64,000 nucleotides of DNA from Thiothrix sp. (GCF_028714775.1 NZ_JAQTLS010000007.1:1-64000), one strand, 5' to 3'. Numbered from the stretch's first letter, positions 32,801 through 42,411 are shown. The notes: generated from the letters alone by a model not told the origin. Made by a program: numbers and translations.

Positions 32801-33362
32801 ATTGCTCGGCGAAGGGCAAAGCGGGCAGATTCAGGAAATCGGTTTCAACCTCTACAACGACCTGCTGGAACGCGCGGTGAAGGCGTTGAAATCGGGCAAA
32901 GTGCCGGAATTGAGCGCCACCAGCCGCCGTACCACGGTGGAATTGGGTGCGCCTGCGCTGATCCCGGACGATTATTTGCCGGATGTCCATGCGCGGCTGA
33001 TCCTCTACAAACGCATTGCCAGCGCGGAATCGCAGGCGGCACTGGACGAATTGCGGGTGGAAATGATCGACCGCTTCGGGCTGCTGCCAGAGCCGACCAA
33101 AACGCTGTTCAGCGTCACGCGGGTCAAGCTGCTGGCGCAAGAACTGGGCATCCGCAAGCTGGATATGCACGTCAAGGGTGGGCGGATTATCTTTGACGAC
33201 AAACCGAATATTGACCCGATGAAGGTGATTACCCTGATCCAGAAACGCCCGTGGGTGTTTAAGCTGGATGGGCAGGATAAGTTAAGGTTTGAAATCGAAC
33301 TCCCGACCGTGGAGGAGCGGGAGGAGTGGGTGGTTAAGTTGATGGGGGAGATTGGAGCGTGA
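29850..33362 (+). CDS. mfd: transcription-repair coupling factor Mfd
   Basis: The 1170-aa protein matches Mfd, which removes stalled RNA polymerase and recruits UvrA. Visible parts are the UvrB-like N-terminus, the RNAP-binding CarD-like module (VVHEEHGVGRYLGLETV near 510), the translocase with GDVGFGKTEVAMRA near 655 and IIDEEHRFGVR near 754, LHQLRGRVGRS, and the C-terminal TRCF domain. Residues about 343-375 are an extra low-complexity stretch (KETPPGLPLSGEEKE...) encoded by a palindromic DNA element inserted in frame. Confidence 0.97.
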   Translation: MSALLKPQYPAAPNGIIRWGQLYGCSHEWLIAQSAQGFDGLLLLAVPDVHTAYQMESALQFFAPEIPRHIFPDWETLPYDVFSPHEDIISERLKTLATLQNLKRGILIVPATTLLHRLAPTSYVHGHTFVVRKGSPLDIDKLRKQLEEAGYRNVSQVMAHGEYATRGSLVDLFPMGSTTPYRIDLFDDEIDSIRTFSPETQRTDAVVDSIELLPAREFPLDESGIRTFRQNYRAQVEGDLTRSRIYEGVSQGKPPAGIEYYLPLFFEHTATLFDYLPKKTLLVLAEGVDAAVKQFWETVEYRYEQRRHDIERPLLAPEKLFLTAAMLQSWVGDYPRVEVQRFKETPPGLPLSGEEKEAPLSSPSPDKGRLGGVSSINYPIAALPSLLIHARQEQPLFLLFNFLKDLKGRVLFTAESAGRREAFLTLLKDNGIAVKTLETWQDFLNSKAEMAVTVAPLENGFWLPDAKIAVIPENLLHGVQIQQQRRRRKATRDADAIIRNLTDLNEGAPVVHEEHGVGRYLGLETVTAGGVTAEYLLIEYANHDKLYVPVAALHLVSRYTGADPEHAPLHRLGNEQWDKARQKAAEKARDVAAELLDIHARRAAQQGHSFPFDDNDYRLFAGAFPFEETPDQALAIENVIKDMRSAQPMDRVVCGDVGFGKTEVAMRAAFVAANAGKQVAMIAPTTLLAQQHLNNFRDRFADWPFNIESLSRFKTGKETSKALEALASGKIDIVIGTHKLLQDDVHFKQLGLVIIDEEHRFGVRDKEQMKKLRANVDMLTMTATPIPRTLNMSLSGLRDLSIIATPPTQRHAIKTFVCEWNKTIIQEACARELSRGGQVYVLHNEVKTIDKVEQELSAMLPGVTVRHAHGQMRANELENIMSDFYHQRFQILIATTIIESGIDVPTANTILINRADKLGLAQLHQLRGRVGRSHHRAYAYLIAPPKSALTPDAVKRLEAIESLEELGVGFTLATHDLEIRGAGELLGEGQSGQIQEIGFNLYNDLLERAVKALKSGKVPELSATSRRTTVELGAPALIPDDYLPDVHARLILYKRIASAESQAALDELRVEMIDRFGLLPEPTKTLFSVTRVKLLAQELGIRKLDMHVKGGRIIFDDKPNIDPMKVITLIQKRPWVFKLDGQDKLRFEIELPTVEEREEWVVKLMGEIGA
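30877..30972. repeat. palindromic element inserted in frame in mfd
   Basis: Arms of 36 nt (30877-30912 and 30937-30972) are inverted copies, differing only at a 3-nt block. Each arm itself contains a stem CCTCCCCT...AGGGGAGG. The 24-nt centre is not paired. The total length of 96 nt keeps the mfd frame and adds about 32 residues. It resembles palindromic elements that insert in coding DNA in Rickettsia. No other copy was seen in this window. Confidence 0.9.
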
Positions 33363-33386
33363 ATTACTTCAGCCGGAACGTATTTA

Positions 33387-34241
33387 TCACCAACGATAAA
33401 CATACTCTCCATTATTGGTTATGAGATCAAGTTGTTCTTGAAATTGGGATTTCCACTTACTAGTTCTTTCATCATAGTAACCTACTTTTTCACGGTCACG
33501 CATCCACTCATGATCAGGCATATATGTATGGCAATCAGGGCATAAAAGTGAAAGATTTTCCACATGATGTGTTCCCAAATCACATCGGGGAATAATATGA
33601 TGAATATGAGATTGGGACAGTGTTAGCTGTTTCCCACAACGTTGACAAAGGCTCTGCTCGCGCTCATGGACAATTCTTCGCCTAATCTTCCAGTCTGGGG
33701 GATCAAGCTCTGGGTATTCTTGATCTAACTCTGATAGGTAATCGTATTGATGCCAGAATTTCTTATCGCTAAGCCAACAAATACTTATATCTTTGTTTTT
33801 ACGCAAGAAAGCGAATTTATATTGATTTAAAGCATGAAAGTGATAGAGTTTGTTAGTATCAATTGATGGATTATCCATTATGTAATCGTGAAGAATACGA
33901 GACAGTGTTTGCTCTTCAGGAAGGAAAGGTATGTACGGGTAAGTTTCAGCAAGCTCACGAAGTTCCATATTTCTCCATGCCGAACCAGCAGCCATCGTTG
34001 CCTCACGCTGTGCATATTGAGAACGAATAAGTGTTCTTGTCGCTTGATCATGCCTTTCTAATTCTTCTTGCAATTCAGTATAGTGAACCTGAATTTGCTT
34101 CAGCTTATTTGTGCTAAAAGAGAGTTCATCCGTGACCTTTTCAAGTTTTTTATTAGCCTGCTCACGGTCGTTACGCAGAGACAAGATATATATGACTGCG
34201 GCAATTATTACAAGAAATAAAGGGGCAACAATATCCTTCAC
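33387..34241 (-). CDS. membrane-anchored HNH endonuclease-like protein
   Basis: The 284-aa protein starts with one TM helix (about 5-21). A coiled coil follows (about 25-75), then a middle domain and a C-terminal HNH motif: CQRCGKQLTLSQSHIHHIIPRC, then LSLLCPDCH. It thus has two CxxC pairs and the HH core. A membrane-tethered nuclease is unusual and may act on incoming DNA. It converges on mfd and lies 43 bp downstream of the Rpn gene in the same direction. The function is inferred from the motif only. Confidence 0.7.
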   Translation of the reverse strand: MKDIVAPLFLVIIAAVIYILSLRNDREQANKKLEKVTDELSFSTNKLKQIQVHYTELQEELERHDQATRTLIRSQYAQREATMAAGSAWRNMELRELAETYPYIPFLPEEQTLSRILHDYIMDNPSIDTNKLYHFHALNQYKFAFLRKNKDISICWLSDKKFWHQYDYLSELDQEYPELDPPDWKIRRRIVHEREQSLCQRCGKQLTLSQSHIHHIIPRCDLGTHHVENLSLLCPDCHTYMPDHEWMRDREKVGYYDERTSKWKSQFQEQLDLITNNGEYVYRW

Positions 34242-34284
34242 TTGTTTAACCCATCATTTCTTGTCCATAGCGGAGCATGACAGA

Positions 34285-35127
34285 TCAACTTTCATTCCGC
34301 AATGCTCGCACATTTTCCAACGACAATCCTGTTTTTTGTGCAATCGTTTCATCATCCAGCACATCCAACAAATTGCGGGCAATTTCCACTGTCTTTTTTT
34401 GCTCGCCTTCATCCCGCGCTGTATCCGTCACATTCTTCAAATCACGATAATATTTCAAGCTATCTTCGTAGGCTTGACGCTCGGCAGGATTAAAGCAGGC
34501 AATTTGCGCCGCCTCAAATAACTTGAGGAATATTGCTTCATGCAAAACAGGCGGGATTTCCTGCATTTCGTGCAAGTGCCTGAATATATACAGCCATTTG
34601 TCTTGAGTCGTATGCAGTTCATCCAGCGACTTATTAAAATGGGGAAGTGTCAGGTAAATAAATGTCAGCTTGTCGTAAAACACATGCCCATTCTGGTTCT
34701 TAAGCTGGATGGTGTGAATCACTTCCTTATCATGGGTTTCCCGATCTTCCTCAAACACAAAATCAAGGATACCAATGGTATAAACCGCCGCCAGCTTATA
34801 ATCCCAATCACCGCGCTGTGCCTGCTCCTGAATCGGAAACGTGGCGTAATACAGGCTGCGATCCTTGAAAAAATTCTGCTTGGCTTTCTGCAACTCGACA
34901 ATGAAACGTTCACCCGTCGGGCTGATGCAATTCAGGTCAAAAATAGCTTTGCGGTCAAGCGCGGTGTAGCCCTGATGTTCATTGCGGGTGTACTGCAAGT
35001 CCTGAATCCGGTGTTTTTCTGGCAGCAGCGTATTCAGGAAGCTGATCAGCAATTCCTTGTGCGGTTCTTCCCCAAACAACTTCTTGAAACCGAAGTCAGT
35101 GAAGGGGTTGATGTACTTGTCCTGCAT
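34285..35127 (-). CDS. Rpn-family PD-(D/E)XK nuclease (transposase-like)
   Basis: The 280-aa protein has the family start (INPFTDFGFKKLFGEE), DRKAIFDLNCISPTGERFIVELQKAKQ with the D...ExQ catalytic residues, then YYATFPIQEQAQRGDWDYKL. Rpn proteins are DNA nucleases that raise recombination and are not classical transposases. The intact length suggests an active gene. Confidence 0.85.
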   Translation of the reverse strand: MQDKYINPFTDFGFKKLFGEEPHKELLISFLNTLLPEKHRIQDLQYTRNEHQGYTALDRKAIFDLNCISPTGERFIVELQKAKQNFFKDRSLYYATFPIQEQAQRGDWDYKLAAVYTIGILDFVFEEDRETHDKEVIHTIQLKNQNGHVFYDKLTFIYLTLPHFNKSLDELHTTQDKWLYIFRHLHEMQEIPPVLHEAIFLKLFEAAQIACFNPAERQAYEDSLKYYRDLKNVTDTARDEGEQKKTVEIARNLLDVLDDETIAQKTGLSLENVRALRNES

Positions 35128-35317
35128 AGTGCCGACCTACCGAAGTGATGACTGTAGGACTGTGATTTTAGCACAAACCCAACTGACAGCGATGCGACAA
35201 GTTGCAGGGCATGAGCACCATACATCCAGCCACAGGCCGCGTAAATCCTTTAGCTTTTGCAATTCGTACAAAGCCCCTTATACTAACTGTCAACACAGTT
35301 TTCGGGACGACGACACC

Positions 35318-35560
35318 ATGCAAACCTTGGAGCAACAAATCGCCCAACAGACTCGCAGCTTGCCTGAAAGTGCCCAGCGCGAAGTATTGCACTACATCGA
35401 ATTCATTCGCAGCCGCTACCCTGTCAAACCAGCCACCAAAACTGCTGGTAAACGCAAAACCAGTTGGAGCGATACGCCACTCTACGGCTTATGGCAAGAC
35501 CGCGCAGAAATGGCAGACCCAGCCGCTTACGTCCGCCACCTGCGGAGATCACGCTTTTGA
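35318..35560 (+). CDS. VapB-like antitoxin (DUF2281)
   Basis: The 80-aa protein has EQQIAQQTRSLPESAQREVLHYIEFIRSR, the DUF2281 core, and a basic, aromatic tail that should block the toxin. ATG 35318 is chosen because the longer frame upstream is not protein-like. Its stop overlaps the PIN toxin start (TTGA). Confidence 0.75.
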   Translation: MQTLEQQIAQQTRSLPESAQREVLHYIEFIRSRYPVKPATKTAGKRKTSWSDTPLYGLWQDRAEMADPAAYVRHLRRSRF

Positions 35561-35952
35561 TTTTGGTTGATACCGATGTACTGATTTGGGTAACACGCAA
35601 AAACCCGCAAGCGAGTACGTTTCTGGACAGCTTCGATGATCTCGCCATTTCTGACGTGACCTACATGGAACTGATTCAGGGTGCAAAAAACAAGCGTGAA
35701 GCCCAAGCCATCGACAAAACACTCAAAAACATGGCGGTATCACGCTTGCCAATCAATGACAGCATTTCAGAACGCGCCGTAGCATTGGTTCGCCGCTATT
35801 TCCATAGCCATTCCATGCAACTTGCTGACGCACTGATTGCAGCAACCGCGTTGGAATACGGGCTGGCGTTGGCGACGGGAAATGCCAAACACTTTGAAGT
35901 TGTTGATGGCTTACAACTACACAAATACACCCCACAGCCCACCGCGACGTAG
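35557..35952 (+). CDS. VapC-like PIN toxin
   Basis: The 131-aa protein has ILVDTDVLIWVTRKN with the first Asp, TYMELIQGAKNKRE with Glu, QLADALIAATALEYG with Asp and LATGNAKHF. The TTG start at 35557 overlaps the antitoxin stop by 4 bp and places the start right at the PIN N-terminus. Members cleave tRNA or rRNA. Confidence 0.85.
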   Translation: MILVDTDVLIWVTRKNPQASTFLDSFDDLAISDVTYMELIQGAKNKREAQAIDKTLKNMAVSRLPINDSISERAVALVRRYFHSHSMQLADALIAATALEYGLALATGNAKHFEVVDGLQLHKYTPQPTAT

Positions 35953-35953
35953 T

Positions 35954-36091
35954 ATGTCCACCTCAGCAGAGAATTCCAGCAGTTCCAAAAAGTACGTATT
36001 GACTGACCCAAAATACCAACTCAAAACATTCGTGGAGGTATGGCGTAATGAGCAGAAGCGATTAGCCTGCAAATTATGCCGCAGCCGCTGA
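35954..36091 (+). CDS. short ORF, 45 aa, doubtful
   Basis: The ORF encodes MSTSAENSSSSKKYVL and DPKYQLKTFVEVWRNEQKR. It follows the PIN toxin by 1 bp and lies just before a VapC fragment, so it may be part of a decayed toxin-antitoxin pair. No family is recognised. Confidence 0.3.
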   Translation: MSTSAENSSSSKKYVLTDPKYQLKTFVEVWRNEQKRLACKLCRSR

Positions 36092-36174
36092 TATTTGCCT
36101 GTTTTGACAAGCACTTGAATGATGCTGCCAAAGCACTGGGGATGACAGTGCTGGCAGCAACTAACCCAACGTAG
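36076..36174 (+). pseudogene. C-terminal remnant of a second PIN toxin
   Basis: The 32-aa frame IFACFDKHLNDAAKALGM matches the last strand and helix of type II VapC toxins (the Asp of the fourth catalytic position, then LNxAAxxLG). The rest of the gene is missing. It lies directly after the intact pair. Confidence 0.55.
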
Positions 36175-36203
36175 GGATAAGCGAAAGCAAATTACTGCCA
36201 GCC

Positions 36204-38570
36204 CTACTTCCGCATCTTGGCAAGCGCTGCTGCCAGTGCATCCCCCATCGCCGAATTGGTCGCCAGTGCCGGGTCTTTAGCAGGCTTTTTAGGGGCTTGC
36301 GGCTTGTGGGTTTGCGGTGCATCTTGCCTGCGGTCGCGCTGTTGGCGTGAGCGTTCCTGTGGGGTGGCTTGCGGTTTACGCACGTCGCTATTGGCAGCGG
36401 CTGCGGCGACGGGTTCGAGTTTCATGGTCAGGGAAATGCGCTTGCGTTGCACGTCGACTTCTTCCACGCGCACTTTGACCACATCGCCAGTACGCACAAC
36501 TTCACGTGGGTCTTTGATGAATTTGTTGGTGAGCTGGGAAATGTGCACGAGGCCATCCTGATGCACGCCGATGTCGACGAATGCGCCAAAATTCGCCACG
36601 TTGGTGACAACACCTTCGAGGATCATGCCGGGTTGCAGGTCGGCGAGGGCATTCACGCCATCGCGGAAGGTAGCGGTGACGAATTCAGGGCGCGGGTCAC
36701 GACCGGGTTTTTCGAGTTCCGCCAAAATGTCGCGGATGGTGGGCAAACCGAATTGCTCGGTGACGTAATCCGACGGTTTGAGCTGGCTGACGAATTCGCT
36801 GTTACCAACCAACTCGGCTAGCGGATGGCGGTTGACAGCAGCAATCTGCTCGACCAGCGTGTAGGCTTCCGGGTGGACAGCAGAGGCATCCAGCGGGTGT
36901 TCACCATCACGGATGCGCAAGAAGCCCGCAGCTTGTTCAAAGGTTTTTGCCCCCAAGCGCGATACTTTCTTCAACTGGTTGCGGTTGCGGAACGCGCCAT
37001 TGTCATTGCGGAACGCCACGATATTCTCGGCAATGCCTTGGTTGAGGCCGGAAACCCGCGCCAACAGCGCCGCAGACGCCATATTCACATCCACACCGAC
37101 CGCGTTTACGCAGTCTTCGACCACCGTGCCCAAACTGCGTGCCAGTTCTGGCTGGTTTACGTCGTGTTGGTATTGGCCTACGCCGATGGATTTCGGGTCG
37201 ATTTTCACCAGTTCAGCGAGCGGGTCTTGCAAGCGGCGGGCAATGGATACTGCACCACGGATCGACACGTCCAGCAGCGGGAATTCTTTCGCCGCCAGTT
37301 CCGATGCGGAATACACCGAAGCGCCCGCTTCCGACACCATGACTTTGGAGAGTTTCAGTTCTGGGTGGCGCTTGATCAAATCAGCCGCCAACTGGTCGGT
37401 TTCGCGGGAAGCCGTGCCATTACCAATGCTGACCAAATCAACATTGTATTTGCCGCACAATTCGGCAAGCACCGCGATGGATTGATCCCACTGCTTTTTC
37501 GGCACGTGCGGGTAAATGGTGGCGAAATCCAGCAGCTTGCCGGTCGCATCCACCACTGCCACTTTCACCCCAGTACGCAAGCCGGGGTCAAGCCCCATCG
37601 TGGCACGCGCCCCCGCTGGAGCCGCCAGCAACAAATCTTTGAGGTTGGTGGCAAACACACGGATGGCTTCGGCTTCAGCCTGTTCGCGCAAACGCAGGTT
37701 CAGGTCGGTGCTTAGACGGCTGTGCAATTTCACTTTCCATGTCCAACGCACTGTGTCGAGCAACCAACGGTCTGCCGCCCTGCCCTGATCACGGATATTG
37801 AAAGCGCGGGCAATCTGGTCTTCACACGGATGGCTCAAACCTTCGGCAACCGGCACATCCAGCTTAAGGTCAAGGATGCCTTCATTGCGCCCCCGGAACA
37901 GCGCCAAAGCGCGATGGGAAGGGATTTTGTGCAAGGCTTCGCCATACGCAAAGTAATCGGCAAATTTCTGCCCTTCCTGTTCCTTGCCCTCAATCACGCT
38001 GGCTTCAAAACTACCCTGCTCCCACAAGTATTCGCGCAAGTTGCCACTCAGTTCAGCATTTTCAGCAAAGGTTTCCATCAGGATTTGACGTGCACCATCC
38101 AGCACCGCTTTGGTGTCGGCGAATTCCATCTCAGGGTTGAGGTACTTTACCGCTTCGGTTTCCGGGTCAAGCTGCGGGTTTTCCAGCAAAGCATCTGCCA
38201 ACGGCTGGATACCGGCCTCCCGCGCAATCATCGCCTTGGTACGGCGCTTAGGCTTGTACGGCAGGTAAATGTCTTCGAGTTCGGTACGGGTTTGCGCTTG
38301 CAATACCTGCGCCTCCAGTTCCGGCGACAACTTGCCCTGTTCGCGGATGGAATGCAGCACGGTTTCACGGCGCTTTTCCAACTCACGCAGGCTACCTAAG
38401 CGGGTTTCGAGGTAACGCAGTTGCGTGTCATCCAAACCGCCAGTCTTTTCTTTGCGGTAGCGGGCAATAAACGGAACAGTAGAACCTTCATCCAGCAACT
38501 CGACAGCGGCGGTCACTTGTTTCTCGTTGACTGCCAATTCGGTGGCGATGCGGGCAAGGATAGTTTGCAT
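36204..38570 (-). CDS. tex: RNA-binding transcription accessory protein Tex
   Basis: The 788-aa protein begins [14 protein letters not shown]. It has the Tex N-terminal helical region, a YqgF-like domain ([19 protein letters not shown]), HhH segments ([17 protein letters not shown]) and a C-terminal S1 domain ([24 protein letters not shown]). The tail is rich in Gln, Arg and Pro. ATG 38570 is chosen; the upstream in-frame start at 38612 adds 14 residues without similarity. Tex binds nucleic acid and affects transcription. Confidence 0.94.
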   Translation of the reverse strand: MQTILARIATELAVNEKQVTAAVELLDEGSTVPFIARYRKEKTGGLDDTQLRYLETRLGSLRELEKRRETVLHSIREQGKLSPELEAQVLQAQTRTELEDIYLPYKPKRRTKAMIAREAGIQPLADALLENPQLDPETEAVKYLNPEMEFADTKAVLDGARQILMETFAENAELSGNLREYLWEQGSFEASVIEGKEQEGQKFADYFAYGEALHKIPSHRALALFRGRNEGILDLKLDVPVAEGLSHPCEDQIARAFNIRDQGRAADRWLLDTVRWTWKVKLHSRLSTDLNLRLREQAEAEAIRVFATNLKDLLLAAPAGARATMGLDPGLRTGVKVAVVDATGKLLDFATIYPHVPKKQWDQSIAVLAELCGKYNVDLVSIGNGTASRETDQLAADLIKRHPELKLSKVMVSEAGASVYSASELAAKEFPLLDVSIRGAVSIARRLQDPLAELVKIDPKSIGVGQYQHDVNQPELARSLGTVVEDCVNAVGVDVNMASAALLARVSGLNQGIAENIVAFRNDNGAFRNRNQLKKVSRLGAKTFEQAAGFLRIRDGEHPLDASAVHPEAYTLVEQIAAVNRHPLAELVGNSEFVSQLKPSDYVTEQFGLPTIRDILAELEKPGRDPRPEFVTATFRDGVNALADLQPGMILEGVVTNVANFGAFVDIGVHQDGLVHISQLTNKFIKDPREVVRTGDVVKVRVEEVDVQRKRISLTMKLEPVAAAAANSDVRKPQATPQERSRQQRDRRQDAPQTHKPQAPKKPAKDPALATNSAMGDALAAALAKMRK

Positions 38571-38805
38571 ACAAAACTCATAGTCGTGATCAATCGTGCG
38601 CATGATAAGCAAAAGCGGCTGACTCCGAAACCGTTATGGCATAAATGGAGCCAATAAATAGGCATCATCGGTTAACCGGGTAAAAAATTAACCTCTTACC
38701 AACTGCCTTAATGCGCGATAAGGTAACAACCGAAGCCAACGTAAACCCCATTCATGGCTTCGTCATTTATCATAATTTTTTTTAATCTAACATAAGGAAA
38801 GTGTC

Positions 38806-39099
38806 ATGCTGAATAAATTCAAAATGCTGTTCATCGGCTGTTTGCTCATTGGTGGCGGTTTGTCTGCCCAAGCAGTTTCCGCTAATGGTGGTGGTTGCAA
38901 TACAGGTTGCGCCCATCCGGTGGTCTCTGTCCGCCCGGTAATTCACCCACCTGTGGTACACCACTTCGTGCGCCCCGCGCCGCGTCCGGTTGTGCATCAC
39001 CACGTTGTGATCCACCGCCCGGTTGTGCATCACCCACACCGTCCAGTTGTGCGTCACCTGCCAGCCCCGCGTCCAGCTTGTAACCGTGGTTGCCACTAA
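38806..39099 (+). CDS. secreted His/Pro/Val-rich repeat protein
   Basis: The 97-aa protein has a signal peptide (about 1-27). The mature part has a Cys pair (NGGGCNTGCAHP), then many RPVVHH-type repeats with about 16 His, and a closing Cys pair (ACNRGCH). Histidine-rich exported peptides often bind Ni, Cu or Zn; that role is inferred. It lies next to an RND efflux operon but on the opposite strand. Confidence 0.65.
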   Translation: MLNKFKMLFIGCLLIGGGLSAQAVSANGGGCNTGCAHPVVSVRPVIHPPVVHHFVRPAPRPVVHHHVVIHRPVVHHPHRPVVRHLPAPRPACNRGCH

Positions 39100-39110
39100 G
39101 CACTAAAAAA

Positions 39111-39152
39111 CGAAAGCCTCCGGTTCGCTTAGGCCGATACCAGAGGCTTCGT
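39111..39152. terminator. hairpin between the His-rich gene and the RND operon
   Basis: CGAAAGCCTC...GG pairs with CC..GAGGCTTCG (39111-39123 with 39140-39152) with one bulge. It sits between two convergent genes and probably ends both transcripts. Confidence 0.55.
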
Positions 39153-39183
39153 CAGATTGAACACAGTTAGAAACAGCAAAGCG

Positions 39184-42100
39184 TCAGGCCGCTCTGCTGG
39201 TAATCATTGTCAGACGGTTACGTGCATACATATAGTACATCAACGGGATCAGTACCAGTGTCAGCACTGTGGAAACCAATATCCCAAAAATCAGCGACAC
39301 TGCCAACCCACCAAAGATCGGGTCATCAATGATGAAGAATGCCCCCACCATTGCAGCCAACGCGGTCAGTGCAATCGGCTTGGCACGCACGGCACTGGAA
39401 TTGATCACCGCATCTTTCAGCGCCATACCACCGCGAACCTGCTCATTGATGAAATCTACCAGCAGGATCGAGTTACGCACAATAATCCCCGCCAAGGCAA
39501 TCATGCCAATCATGGAAGTCGCGGTAAATTGCGCCCCCAGCAAGGCATGACCCGGCATAACGCCGATGATGGTCAGCGGAATTGGCGACATTATCACCAG
39601 CGGAACCATATACGACCTGAATTGTGCCACGATCAGCAGGAAAATGAGGATCATCCCTACCCCGTAGGCAATGCCCATGTCGCGGAAGGTTTCGTAGGTC
39701 ACTTGCCATTCTCCGTCCCACTTCATGCCGTACAAATACGGGTCATCCGGCTGCGCGACGAAATATTGTTTGATTTCGTTGCCATACACCGACAAATCCT
39801 TGATGCTGGAAAAGATGTTGAACATGCCGTACAAAGGGCTATCCGTGCTTCCTGCCATATCGCCCGTGACGTACACCACTGGCAGCAAATCCTTATGGTA
39901 GATGGAATGCTCGCGGGTGGTTTCCTGCACGCTGACCAATTCCGACATGGGGACAAGTTCGCCCGACTGGCTGCGCACCCGCAAGGCTAATACCGAATCC
40001 ATTTTATCCTTGAGCGCGACCGGGAATTCCACACGGATTGGCACAGCGTATTTGATGCCTTTGCCATGCAAGAACACCACATCTTCACCATGCAAGGCCG
40101 TATTCACCGCTGAAGCAATGGTATCCTGCGACACACCCAGCACGGCGGCCTTACTACGGTCAACTTGCACCACGAGCCGTTTCTGCGGCGCTTCCACGCT
40201 GTCATCAATATCCACGATGTCAGGGGTTTTCTCAAATTCACCCCGGATTTGCTTGGCAACTTTGATCTGTCCCGGATAATCCAGCCCGTACACTTCCGCC
40301 ACAATCGGCGACATCACAGGCGGCCCCGGCGGAACTTCAACCACTTTCACATTGGCATTGTATTTCTTGGCAATTTCCTGCAAAGGCGGACGCACTGCCA
40401 AGGAAATTTCATGGCTCTGGCGGGTACGCCCGTGCGCATCCGTCAGGTTGACCTGAATATCACCAACGTTGGAACCTTCGCGCAAATAATACTGGCGCAC
40501 CAGCCCGTTGAAGTTGATTGGCGCGGCTGTCCCAGCGTAAATCTGGTAGTCAGTGACTTCATCCACCTTACCCAAATAATCTGCCATCTCATTGAGCACG
40601 CGGGAGGTTTGTTCCAGCGATGTCCCTTCCGGCATATCCAGCACCACTTGGAACTCGGACTTATTATCAAATGGCAGCATTTTCAGTACCACCAACTTGA
40701 ACACCGCCAAAGACGCAGACAGGAAAATCAGCAAGGTGATGACGGCGAACAGCTTGTTACGGCGCTTACCACCTTCTTTGTCATCCAGAAACGGCAACAT
40801 GATGCGGCTAAAGAAACCGTGCAGTTTGCTGTTGTCATCGTGGTGATGGTCGAAATCCACATTACCCAGCATTTTGGCAGTCATCCACGGCGTCACCACG
40901 TAAGCCACCGCCAGCGAAATCAGCATCCCCATACTGGCATTGATCGGGATCGGCGACATATACGGCCCCATCAGCCCCGAAACAAACGCCATCGGCAACA
41001 ATGCGGCGATAACGGTGAAGGTCGCCAAAATGGTCGGGCCACCCACCTCATCCACCGCAACGGGGATCACCTCCAGCAGTTTCTTGCCACCTTTTTGCAT
41101 GTGCCGGTGAATATTTTCCACCACCACAATCGCATCATCGACCAGAATCCCGATGGAGAAAATCAGCGCAAACAACGACACCCGGTTAAGGGTAAAACCA
41201 TACGCCCATGAAGCAAACAGCGTCACCGCCAGCGTAATCACCACCGCTGCACCGACGATCAGTGCTTCCCGCCAGCCCAGTGCCAGCCAGATCAGGAGCG
41301 CCACCGCAATGGTTTCAATGATCAGTTTATGGATCAGCTTTTCGGACTTGGCCTGCGCGGTTTCGCCGTAATTGCGGGTCACGGTGACATTCACGCCTTC
41401 CGGCACGAAGGTTCCGCGCAATTTCTCGAAACGCTCAATCACATTATTGGCAATATCGACCGCATTCGTACCCGGCTGTTTGGCAACCGCAATCGTCACC
41501 GCCGGGGTATGGATGCCCGTTTGCAAACCTTTGTGTACCGCCGCCGCGCCTGTGCCGAAGCTGACATAAGCTTCCGGCGAATCGGAAGTGCGTTTCACCT
41601 CCGCCACATCGCTGAGGAACACCGGCTTGCCGTCGAATACACCCACCATCAGGTTGCCCACTTCGTCAGCATCCATCAGGAACGTTCCGGCCTGTACTTG
41701 GATTTCCTCATTATTATTAACGAGGGAAACCGCGTCACGCGCCGAATTGCTGGCTTGCAACGCCATGCGCAGGTCAGCAATGGAAATGCCGTGTCCGGCG
41801 AGCTTTTGCGCATCCAGCAGCACATGCACGACCTGTTGCGGCCCACCGATGGTGTAAATATCCCGCGAACCGGGCACACGCTTGAGTTCGGATTCAATCG
41901 CGTGCGCCACTTGGTTCAATTCGTAAGCACCGCGTTTGTCGTCTTCCGTCCACAAGGTCAGCGCCACAATCGGCACATCGTCGATACCTTTGGGCTTAAT
42001 CAGCGGCGTACCGACACCGAGATTCTGCGGCAACCAGTCCTGATTCGAGGCGACCTTGTTGTACAGGCGTACCAGCGCGGCAGTACGGTCTTCCCCAACC

Positions 42101-42411
42101 TTGTACTGCACCGTCAGCACTGCCATCCCCGGCATCGCGGTGGAATAGATGTGTTCCAGCCCTTCGATTTCCGACAACACCTGTTCGGCGGGGGTACTGA
42201 CGAGGCTTTCCACCTGTTCCGCACTCGCACCGGGGAACGGCACGAATACGTTGGCAAAAGTCACATTGATCTGCGGGTCTTCTTCACGCGGCGTCACCAT
42301 TACCGCGAACATGCCCAGCAGCAAACCCACCATCGCCAGCAACGGGGTAATTTCGGTAGTGAGGAATTTCTTTGCAATCGCGCCGGAAATGCCCAGCTTG
42401 GATTCACTCAT
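39184..42411 (-). CDS. RND efflux permease
   Basis: This 1075-aa AcrB/CusA-superfamily protein has the usual 12-TM layout with two large periplasmic loops. FSIGILVDDAIVVVENIHRH carries the two TM4 Asp residues of the proton relay. It begins ITPLLAMVGLLLGMFAVMVTPREEDPQI, seen in HAE1-like pumps. The substrate cannot be read from sequence. It overlaps the adaptor gene by 8 bp, so the two are coupled. No outer-membrane factor is next to it. Confidence 0.92.
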   Translation of the reverse strand: MSESKLGISGAIAKKFLTTEITPLLAMVGLLLGMFAVMVTPREEDPQINVTFANVFVPFPGASAEQVESLVSTPAEQVLSEIEGLEHIYSTAMPGMAVLTVQYKVGEDRTAALVRLYNKVASNQDWLPQNLGVGTPLIKPKGIDDVPIVALTLWTEDDKRGAYELNQVAHAIESELKRVPGSRDIYTIGGPQQVVHVLLDAQKLAGHGISIADLRMALQASNSARDAVSLVNNNEEIQVQAGTFLMDADEVGNLMVGVFDGKPVFLSDVAEVKRTSDSPEAYVSFGTGAAAVHKGLQTGIHTPAVTIAVAKQPGTNAVDIANNVIERFEKLRGTFVPEGVNVTVTRNYGETAQAKSEKLIHKLIIETIAVALLIWLALGWREALIVGAAVVITLAVTLFASWAYGFTLNRVSLFALIFSIGILVDDAIVVVENIHRHMQKGGKKLLEVIPVAVDEVGGPTILATFTVIAALLPMAFVSGLMGPYMSPIPINASMGMLISLAVAYVVTPWMTAKMLGNVDFDHHHDDNSKLHGFFSRIMLPFLDDKEGGKRRNKLFAVITLLIFLSASLAVFKLVVLKMLPFDNKSEFQVVLDMPEGTSLEQTSRVLNEMADYLGKVDEVTDYQIYAGTAAPINFNGLVRQYYLREGSNVGDIQVNLTDAHGRTRQSHEISLAVRPPLQEIAKKYNANVKVVEVPPGPPVMSPIVAEVYGLDYPGQIKVAKQIRGEFEKTPDIVDIDDSVEAPQKRLVVQVDRSKAAVLGVSQDTIASAVNTALHGEDVVFLHGKGIKYAVPIRVEFPVALKDKMDSVLALRVRSQSGELVPMSELVSVQETTREHSIYHKDLLPVVYVTGDMAGSTDSPLYGMFNIFSSIKDLSVYGNEIKQYFVAQPDDPYLYGMKWDGEWQVTYETFRDMGIAYGVGMILIFLLIVAQFRSYMVPLVIMSPIPLTIIGVMPGHALLGAQFTATSMIGMIALAGIIVRNSILLVDFINEQVRGGMALKDAVINSSAVRAKPIALTALAAMVGAFFIIDDPIFGGLAVSLIFGILVSTVLTLVLIPLMYYMYARNRLTMITSRAA

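Noticed and set aside
32349..33170. 273-aa frame opposite mfd
   Set aside because: Shadow ORF; no family features, and mfd motifs run through the same stretch.
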